From CAVPUA01 sp963708805 (lineage in GTDB: Bacteria; Actinomycetota; Actinomycetes; Mycobacteriales; Jatrophihabitantaceae), in assembly GCA_963708805.1 (NCBI GenBank), contig CAVPUA010000003.1, positions 62,001 to 126,000 of the forward strand: a stretch of DNA of 64,000 nucleotides, written 5' to 3'. Below the pieces are notes generated by a model. That model was not told the origin of the DNA. It ran no database searches and was given only the letters and a program-made list of their open reading frames with translations. Positions 57,474-64,000 of this stretch are shown here, piece after piece (the first letter of the stretch is position 1; each line of letters starts with the position of its first letter). Position numbers and translations under genes: made by a program.

Positions 57474-58729
57474 GGGGCGTTCGGGCACGAGCACGCCGTC
57501 GCGCAACAGCTGCCGCACGATGTCGAGCTGCTGCGTCCGGTTCGAGGCCGGGCAGGTCGGACGCGGTGAGCGGGATCGCCGGACAGGATCGTCTTGAGGG
57601 CGGCATCCGCGGCCACCGGCAGCGACACGGTCTTGTCGATCAGCCGCAGTCGCAGGTCGTCCTGCGTCCGAACGAGTCGCACCCGAAGCGCGCCCCGCAG
57701 CCGGACGGCGGTGTCGGACGTCAGGGACGTGGCGGCCCGGAGCGACGCGAGCGGGCTGAGCGGTTCGGGCCGGGTGCTGTCGATCAACGCGCCGCCGATG
57801 GCGGCCGCAACGTCGTCGGTACGGGTGGTGTCGATCGAGCGGTGCAGCGCCTGGACCGTCTCGGCCAGGATCGGCCCGAGCACGGCTGGGTCGGACAGGT
57901 CCACGCCCATCGGGAGCGACGCGCGCAGTGCCGGGTCGGCCTTCGCCGTCTGGACGAGCTGCTGGACGAGCTGGTGCCGGGTGATCGGATGGACGCCGAT
58001 GGTCAGGTGGATCGACGTCTCACCGAGCGCGGCGGCCGAGTGGAGGTAGCCGCGCGGCAGGTAGAGGGCATCGCCAGGGGCGAGCACCGTGTCGATCAAC
58101 GGCGGCTCGGCGGCCCGGGCCGCGACAGCGACGCGTCGGTGCTCCCAGTTGTGCTCGCGCAGCGGGTCGACGAACACCGGCGCGTGGATCGTCCAGTGCT
58201 TGCGTCCGGCGACCTGCAGCACGAACACGTCATGGACGTCGTAGTGGGCCGCGAAGCCCTGGTTCTCGGGCGGGGTGATGTAGGCGTTGATCTGCACCGG
58301 GTGACCCAGTTCGGCCGACAGCCGGGCCGCGAACTCGACGAGCGGCGGCCAGGTGCGGTGCAGGCCCTGCAGAACGAGGGTCGCGCCCTCGGCCATCAGC
58401 GCCAGCACCTTGTCGTCGGCGACCTGGTCGGTGACGCCGGCGCCCGCGCCGCCGCTGCGGGTGTAGCGGGCGGGCGCTATGACGTCGCCCTCCTTGGCCA
58501 TCCGCAGGAACGGGGTGCGCAGGCCCCGGCGCGAGATCAGCTCGTCGACGGCGGCCGCGTCGAACAGGTCGCCCGGCGGGAGCTGGTCGGCCCGGCTCAG
58601 CAGCGGCCGGTTCGACCAGTACTGGTCGGCGAACTCGACCGGGTCGACGGCGGCTACCAGGTCGAGGGCACGCGGAACGGAGCGGCCGGAGTCGTACCCG
58701 GCCGCTCCGTTCACTGACGTGTCGGTCAA
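57470..58729 (-). CDS. Cupin_4 / JmjC-domain 2-oxoglutarate oxygenase, C-terminal frame breaks
   Basis: Protein of 419 residues similar to bacterial ribosomal-oxygenase (YcfD/RoxA, MINA53/NO66) enzymes that hydroxylate Arg or His side chains. The Fe(II) motif HxD is in AAHYDVHDVFVLQVAGRKHW, with the distal His in YLPRGYLHSA. Substrate binding is usually near ARYTRSG and INAYITPPENQGF. A helical dimerisation domain and winged helix follow; the last 40 residues appear in a wrong frame, the expected end (VRQLLRDGVLVPER) being in another. Breaks are near 57590 and 57480. It starts 6 bp after the repeat-peptide gene and overlaps the Suc/Fer gene. Confidence 0.82.
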   Translation of the reverse strand: MTDTSVNGAAGYDSGRSVPRALDLVAAVDPVEFADQYWSNRPLLSRADQLPPGDLFDAAAVDELISRRGLRTPFLRMAKEGDVIAPARYTRSGGAGAGVTDQVADDKVLALMAEGATLVLQGLHRTWPPLVEFAARLSAELGHPVQINAYITPPENQGFAAHYDVHDVFVLQVAGRKHWTIHAPVFVDPLREHNWEHRRVAVAARAAEPPLIDTVLAPGDALYLPRGYLHSAAALGETSIHLTIGVHPITRHQLVQQLVQTAKADPALRASLPMGVDLSDPAVLGPILAETVQALHRSIDTTRTDDVAAAIGGALIDSTRPEPLSPLASLRAATSLTSDTAVRLRGALRVRLVRTQDDLRLRLIDKTVSLPVAADAALKTILSGDPAHRVRPARPRTGRSSSTSCGSCCATACSCPNAP

Positions 58730-58735
58730 GTCCGG

Positions 58736-59023
58736 TCAGGCGCTGCCGTCGGCTCCGCCGTCGTGCTTGCCCGCCTCGGTGTCGGCGCCACCATCGGCCC
58801 CACCGTCGGCCGGACCTTCAGCACCGCCGTCGGCGCCGCCGTCCGCTCCACCATCGGCTCCGCCGTCACCGGCGCCGCCGTCCGCACCACCGTCGTGCTG
58901 ACCGGGAACGCCGCTCGCGCCGCCGTCGGCCACGCCCTCGGCCGAACCGTCAGCTCCGCCGTCGTGCTGATCGCCGTCGGCGCCACCGTCGGCCGGACCT
59001 TCCAAGGTGCTGTCGTCGTTCAT
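58736..59023 (-). CDS. Asp/Gly/Ala repeat peptide, possible oxygenase substrate
   Basis: Predicted peptide of 95 residues (ATG 59023; a second ATG at 59029) with AGGAG 9 bp upstream. It is made almost entirely of D, G and A. Three units each begin [QK]HDGGADG, at about 58967, 58898 and 58765, with DGGA repeats between them. There is no signal peptide or membrane helix. It has the strong GC3 bias of local genes. The gene lies 6 bp before the cupin/JmjC oxygenase on the same strand. Repeated His-Asp next to a hydroxylase of the His/Asp-modifying class suggests a modified peptide, which is inference. Multiple frames are open here, so coding needs proof. Confidence 0.55.
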   Translation of the reverse strand: MNDDSTLEGPADGGADGDQHDGGADGSAEGVADGGASGVPGQHDGGADGGAGDGGADGGADGGADGGAEGPADGGADGGADTEAGKHDGGADGSA

Positions 59024-59155
59024 GCGCATGTGCTCCTCGCTGTCGGGGACCGGGGAATCGTCGGCCCGTCGTTCCTCACGCTAGCGGGCCTTGCAAGACC
59101 CGCGAACCTGGTATGCCCGCCGGCTCGGCCCGGCAATCACGCCGTGTCGATCCGG

Positions 59156-59851
59156 TCAGCGGACGGCGCGGTGCAGCGCCACGATCCCGCCGGTCAGGTT
59201 GCGGAACGTCACGTCGGACCAGCCGGCGGCTGCAATCGTGCGCGCCAGCTCTTCCTGCGGCGGCCAGGCCCGGATGGACTCGGCGAGATAGACGTAGGCG
59301 TCGGGATTGGACGACACGCGGCGGGCGATGCTGGGCAGCGCGCGCATCAGGTAGTTGAGGTACAAGACCCGAAAGGGCCGCCAGACGGGACGGCTGAACT
59401 CGCAGATCACCAGACGTCCGCCGGGACGGGTGACGCGCGCGAGTTCGCGCAGCGCCTCCTCGACGGGATTCACGTTGCGCAGGCCGAACGAGATCGTCAC
59501 CGCGTCGAACACGGCGTCGGCGAAGGGCAGCGCGGTGGCGTCACCCGCCACGAACGGCAACGCGGCCCGATCCCGTCGGCGGACGCCCTGGCGCAGCATG
59601 CCGAGCGAGAAGTCGCAGGCGATCGCGGTCGCGCCCGATCGAGATAGTTCGAGCGTCGAGACACCTGTGCCGGCCGCCAGATCGAGGACGACCGCGCCGG
59701 GCGTCAGCTCGAGCGATTGCCGGGTCAGCCGTCGCCAGCGGCGGTCCTGCCCAGCGGACAGGACCGTGTTGGTGAGGTCATAACGACGAGCAACCCCGTC
59801 GAACATCGCGGCGATGTCGCGGGGTTGCTTGTCGAGTCCGGCTCGGGTCAT
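59156..59851 (-). CDS. menG: Demethylmenaquinone methyltransferase
   Basis: UbiE/MenG methyltransferase of 231 residues, last step of menaquinone synthesis. The start at ATG 59851 gives MTRAGLDKQPRDIAAMF; ATG 59860 and 59890 are alternatives. Motif I is VLDLAAGTGVSTLEL, then YDLTNTVLSAGQDRRWRR, ISFGLRNVNPVEEALRELARVTRPGG and the C-terminal NLTGGIVALHRA, all UbiE signatures. Intact, with no clear operon partner. Confidence 0.92.
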   Translation of the reverse strand: MTRAGLDKQPRDIAAMFDGVARRYDLTNTVLSAGQDRRWRRLTRQSLELTPGAVVLDLAAGTGVSTLELSRSGATAIACDFSLGMLRQGVRRRDRAALPFVAGDATALPFADAVFDAVTISFGLRNVNPVEEALRELARVTRPGGRLVICEFSRPVWRPFRVLYLNYLMRALPSIARRVSSNPDAYVYLAESIRAWPPQEELARTIAAAGWSDVTFRNLTGGIVALHRAVR

Positions 59852-59919
59852 TGGCCTCATTGTGCCTTCGAGCTCGCCGGCGGTCGGCACCCGGTCGCCC
59901 CGGCGGGGCCGGACGGGTG

Positions 59920-62900
59920 TCAGAACTGCCGGCGGCGACGGGCGACGATCAACAGCAGCAGGCCGGTGATCAACATCAGCAGGCCGACGAAGAGCACCTG
60001 CTCGGTCGGCGAGCCGGTGAAGGCGATCCCACTGGGAACCGTGGGCGGGTCGGTGAAGACGATCCGACCGGGGACGGCGGGCGGGTCGGTGAACGCGAGC
60101 CCGCTGGCACCGTTGGGTGGATCGGTGAACGCCAGCCCGCTGGGCAGCGGAACCACCGCCGCGGCCGACGCCGTGCGGCTGACCGGCGTCGGGCCCACAC
60201 CGTCAGCGGTCGCGGTGGCGACGTTGTTCGCGTGACCGGCGGTCAGCTCGGCCGGGGTGGGCGTGTACGGAGCGGTGGAGCAGACCTCGGACGCCCCCGG
60301 TGCCAGCGTGCTGCTCGCGCAGGTGACCGGGCCGGCGGTCGGGTCGCTGACCGAGAGGTTGATCAGCGTGACATTGCCCGTGTTGGTCGCCGTGATCAGC
60401 CAGTCGATCACGCCGGCGGTGTACGTGCCCGACTTGGCCAGTCCGATCGAGGGTGACTGGGTCAGAACGACATCGGTCGACGACGGGTCGGAGGAGACCA
60501 GTGAACAGGGGCAGACGGCCGGAGTCCCCTGGGCGATGGCCGAGTTGGTGACCTGGCCGGCATCGACGTCGGCCTGGCTGATCGTGTGCACCACGGACGT
60601 CGTGCAGGTGATCGAACGGCCCGGTGCCAGGGCGGTGCTCGGGCAGGTGACGGCGCCGAGCGTCGGGTCGCTGACGGTGATCCCGGTCATCGTCGTGTTG
60701 CCCGAGTTCGTCACCGCGAAGGAGTAGCTGATCAGGTCGCCGACCCCGATCACGCCGTCACCGTTGACGTCGGTGGTCGTCGCCGACTTGAGCAGCGAGA
60801 GGGCCGGGACGTCGATCGCCGGCACCGACGCACTCGACGGCGAGGAGGTGACGGGCACCGGCGGCGGGCTGCCGGCGACAGTCGGCGGCATGCCTGACGC
60901 AATCGCGGAGTCCGACACCGAGCCGCTGTCGACGTCGGACTGGGTCACCAGATAGGTGGCGATGAAGGTGGCCACCTGGCCCGGCGCGAGGGACGTGGTG
61001 GAGCCCGAGCAGGCCGCAGCGGGCGACGTCAGCGACGCGCACGTCGGTGGCGTCGCCAGCGTGCTTCCGGCCACCGCCTGCGTGTCGGTCACCCCGACCC
61101 CGGTGAGCGTGACGTTGCCCGTGTTGGTCACCGTGAACCGGTAGGTGATCGTCTGGCCGGCCGAGTTGAAGGACACCGTCGGCGAGGTCTTCAGCACCGT
61201 CAGGGACGGCGCCTGGGTGATGGTCACGACGGCCGATGACGTCGGCGAGTCGACAGCGACGGGCGCGGGGTCGGCGCTCGTCGGCGCTGGCGTGCCGTGC
61301 GCAGTCGCCGTGTTCAGCACGCTGCCGTTGTCGGCGTCAGCCACCGTGATCGTGTACGAGGCGGTGCAGGTCGTCGCCGCGCCGGGAGCGAGGTCGGCGA
61401 TCGGGCAGGCGATGGCGCTCAGCCCCGAGTCGAGCGCCGGCGCGGTCATCGCGTCGGTCACGTCGATGCCGTGCAGCGTCACGTTGCCGGAGTTGGTGAC
61501 CAGGAACGTGTAGTTCACCGTCGCGCCGGCCGCGGTCACGGTCGTGGGCGAGGCCTGCTTCACCAGCGTGAGGGCAGCAAGGGCGGTGACCGGAACCGAC
61601 AGGGTGGACGGCTGCGAGCTGATCGGCGTCGGCGCCGGCCCGCCGGGTGACTGCGGCGGGGTGCCGGACGCCACGGCCGAGTCGGCGACGCTGCCGTGGT
61701 CGAGGTCGGCCTGGGTCACGGTGTAGCTCGCGATGAAGGTCGCCGACTGACCGACCGCGAGGTCGACGCTGTTTCCGGTGCAACTGCCCGCGGGGTTGGC
61801 GAGCGACTGACACGTCACTGGCGTGCCGAGCGCATCGGCGGGAGCGGTCTGGGTGTCGGCGACCGAGACTCCGGTCAGCGAGACGTCGCCGGTGTTGGTG
61901 GCCACGAACTGGTAGGTGATCACGTCGCCCACTGCCTTGACCGAGGTCGTCGGCGAGGACTTCACGATCATCAGGGCGGGCGCCTGGGCCACCGGCACGC
62001 TGACGCTCGACGGCGACGAACTGATCGGCGTGACGGCCGGACCGCCGGCGATCTGCGGGGGCGTCCCGTCGGCCGTCGCCGTGTCGCCGATGGTGGCGTT
62101 GTCGATGTCGGCCTGGGTCACGGCGTAGGTCGCCGTGAACGTCGCCGACTGGTTGGGGGCGAGGGTCGCGGTCGCCCCGCCACACGTCCCGGCCGGGTTG
62201 GCGAGCGCGAGGCAGGTGGGCGCCGTCGTCAGGGTCGCGGCCGGCGCGATCTGCGTGTCGGTGACGCCGACCTGGTCGAGTGTGACGTTGCCGGTGTTGG
62301 TCGCGACGAACTGGTAGGTGATCACGTCGCCGGCCTTGGTGACCGCCGGAGTGAGCGACGACTTGACCATCGCGATCGCCGGGAACTGCAGCGTCGGGAT
62401 CTTCTTCGTGGACGCCGCGGACGTCACCGCGGGGCCGGTCGGCGGGGTGCCCGACGCGGTGGCCGAGTCCGAGATCGAGCCGTTGTCGAGGTCGGCCTGC
62501 GCCACGGTGTACGTCGCGGTGAAGGTTGCGGTCTGGCCGGGGATCAGCGTCGTGGTCGCCCCGGTGCAGGTCGCCGACGGCGTGGCCAGCGACTGGCAGG
62601 TGGGGGTCGTCGTCAGAGCTGACGCCGGTGCCGCCTGCGTGTCGGTCACGCCGACTCCGGCCAACGTGACATTGCCCGAGTTGGTGACGGCGAACGAGTA
62701 GGCGATCACGAAGCCGAGCGCCGACACGGCCGTGGTCGTCGAGGACTTGACGATCGTCAGCGCGGGGGCGGGGCTCGCGGTGACTTCGGCGGTCGACGTC
62801 GCGGGGGCGGTCGGATCGCCCTGGACGTCGATGCCGGTCACGCTCGCTGTGTCGCTGCGGCTGCCCGCGTCGACGTCGGCCTGGGTGATCGTGTGCGTGG

Positions 62901-64000
62901 TCGTCCCGGCACAGGTGACCGAAGCGCCGGGCGGCAGGCCACCGGCCGGGACCGCGCAGGGCACCGGTGACGCCGAGTCGGACGGGTCGGTGAGGTGCAG
63001 CGTGGCGAGGGTGGTGTTACCCGAGTTGGTGACCGTGAACGAATAGGTCACGACGTCGCCGGCCACGACGTCGTCCTGATCGGCGGCGGGGGCGACCGTG
63101 GCCGTCTTCACCAGCGTCAGCGCCGGCGTCGGGGTTGCCGAGACCGTTGCCATCGAGGTCGCCGGAGCGCTGACGTTGCCCTTCGTGTGAGGCCGTCGGG
63201 TTGCCCTTCGTATCGGTGCCCGTGGCCGACGCGGTGTCGCTGCGGCTGCCGGCGTCGACGTCGGCCTGGGTGATGGTGTGCGTCGTCGTCCCGCTGCAGG
63301 TCGTGCTCGCGCCGGGAGCGAGACCGCCCGCGCACGCGACCGGCGACGCGGAGTCCGACGGGTCGGTCAGGTTCAGCGACGCGAGCGTGGTGTTGCCGCT
63401 GTTGGTGATCGTGAACGAGTAGGTGACGACGTCCCCGACCTTGACGTTGGTCTGGTCGGCGGCCGGGGCCACGGTCGCGGTCTTCACCAGCGTCAGCGCC
63501 GGGCTCAGGAGTGGAGGTCACCGTCGCGGTCGATGTGGCCGGAGCCGTCGGGTTGCCCTTCGTGTCGGTGCCCGTGGCCGACGCGGTGTCGCTGCGGCTG
63601 CCGGCGTCGACGTCGGCCTGGGTGATGGTGTGCGTCGTCGTCCCGCTGCACGTCATGCAGGCGCCGGGAGCGAGACCACCCGCGCACGCGACCGGCGACG
63701 CCGAGTCCGACGGGTCGGTCAGATTCAGCGACGCGAGCGTGGTGTTGCCGCTGTTGGTGATCGTGAACGAGTAGGTGACGACGTCCCCGACCTTGACGTT
63801 GGTCTGGTCGGCGGCCGGGGCCACGGTCGCGGTCTTCACCAGCGTCAGCGCCGGGGCCGGGGTCGAGGTCACGGTGGCCGTCGAGGGGGCGGGCGCGGTC
63901 GCGTGTCCGACGGTGTCGGTGCCGGTCACGCTCGCCGTGTCGCTGCGGCTACCCGCGTCGACGTCAGCCTGGGTGATCGTGTGCGACGTCGTCCCGGCGC
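59920..64000 (-). CDS. Giant DUF11-repeat surface protein with C-terminal sorting signal, 5' end outside window
   Basis: At least 1350 residues of tandem DUF11 (bacterial Ig-like) domains of about 115 residues, each opening with LxxxKxxTxxxxxxGDxxxYxFxxTN and containing SGNxTL or TGNVTL. About eleven domains are visible. The protein ends with IAFTGSPTEQ, a hydrophobic helix (VLFVGLLMLITGLLLLIVA) and RRRRQF, a class E/LAxTG-type sorting signal. Three degenerate copies of this motif precede it. Frame breaks lie at a 25-bp duplication (63187-63211) and near 63504. The start lies beyond 64000. Likely a cell-wall-anchored stalk or adhesin; role inferred. Confidence 0.85.
60008..60138 (-). repeat. 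Tandem LAFTDPP motif copies before IAFTG
   Basis: In the C-terminal part of the DUF11 protein, units of about 11 residues repeat: GLAFTDPPNGAS, GLAFTDPPAVPG, RIVFTDPPTVPS and then GIAFTGSPTEQ. The first three have D in place of the sorting-motif G. Only the last is followed by a membrane helix. Confidence 0.85.
63187..63211 (-). repeat. 25-bp duplication that breaks the DUF11 frame
   Basis: The 12-mer GTTGCCCTTCGT occurs at 63175-63186 and 63200-63211. Removing 63187-63211 restores a continuous DUF11 frame (GTDTKGN joined to VSAPATSMATV). The insertion lies at the edge of a near-identical repeat, so a chimeric join in assembly is likely. Confidence 0.7.
63192..63855 (-). repeat. Two near-identical ~350-bp DUF11 repeat units
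   Basis: The sequence from 63192 recurs from 63544 with only a few differences over about 310 bp, a period of 352 bp (351 plus one extra base near 63504). Other DUF11 units in the gene are far more diverged at DNA level. This indicates very recent duplication or ongoing homogenisation. Confidence 0.85.

Noticed and set aside
63192..64000. CRISPR-like repeats at the right end
   Set aside because: The repeat unit is about 350 bp, protein-coding and without short spacers. It is a DUF11 domain array.

Overview
The window is GC-rich DNA from an actinobacterium. The evidence is its gene content (CarD, Lsr2, ClpC, DisA beside RadA, a DUF6779 protein, a DUF3180 protein, a DUF2520 protein beside PanC) and its gene order. 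From about 7.8 to 56.4 kb the order closely follows the Mycobacterium tuberculosis block Rv3579c-Rv3628 (rlmB-cysS-ispF-ispD-carD, lpqE-radA-disA, mutY, clpC-lsr2-lysS, coaX, panC, folKBPE, ftsH, hpt-tilS-dacB, ppa). The 0.7-3.4 kb segment resembles Rv0495c-Rv0498. Several cassettes are inserted that the mycobacterial block lacks. The exact genus cannot be read from the sequence; a non-mycobacterial lineage such as the Frankia/Jatrophihabitans/Nakamurella groups is a guess.

Layout. 0-3.4 kb: proline dehydrogenase (cut by the window edge), sugar-phosphate isomerase, Ppx/GppA phosphatase, and a divergent cysteine-containing protein. 3.5-7.7 kb: APC permease, tRNA-Thr, PlsC acyltransferase, orphan MsiK/UgpC-type ABC ATPase. 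7.8-17.1 kb: RlmB, CysS, PPOX-fold protein, cystathionine synthase/lyase, IspF, IspD, CarD, LpqE-like lipoprotein, RadA, DisA. 17.2-22.9 kb: a NarL-type two-component system with membrane and envelope proteins. 23-28.7 kb: MutY, ClpC, Lsr2, LysS. 28.8-33 kb: ABC-2 exporter, DesK/DesR-type two-component system, methyltransferase. 33-38 kb: a coupled DUF2520-panC-nadB-nadC-coaX operon. 38-41.5 kb: three secreted or surface proteins, two with a YWST..GSG motif after the signal. 42-45.7 kb: two acyl-CoA dehydrogenases, an enoyl-CoA hydratase and a TetR regulator. 45.7-56.4 kb: DUF6779, DUF3180, folK-folB-folP-folE, ftsH, hpt, tilS, a DUF2342 zinc protease, dacB and ppa. 56.5-59 kb: an Asp/Gly/Ala repeat peptide, a cupin/JmjC oxygenase and a sucrase/ferredoxin-like protein, probably one operon. 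59-64 kb: MenG and the 3' part of a very large DUF11-repeat surface protein with a C-terminal sorting signal.

Many core genes (proDH, isomerase, ppx, APC permease, msiK, metB-like, ispF, ispD, lpqE-like, radA, disA, DUF2520, folE, ftsH, hpt, tilS, DUF2342, dacB, Suc/Fer, cupin, DUF11) carry single-base frame breaks. Long stretches (17-37 kb, 38-49 kb) have none. Essential genes with several compensating breaks suggest residual indel errors in an unpolished assembly rather than real pseudogenes. Coordinates below span the intended gene across the breaks.

The most interesting items are: the repeat peptide/oxygenase/Suc-Fer operon; four-half-site nested palindromes of differing sequence but shared design at convergent gene ends; a protein with a sortase-like LAFTG signal at its N terminus; tandem degenerate copies of a sorting motif in front of the real one in the DUF11 protein; and a shared 18-bp G/C palindrome in the two-component region.
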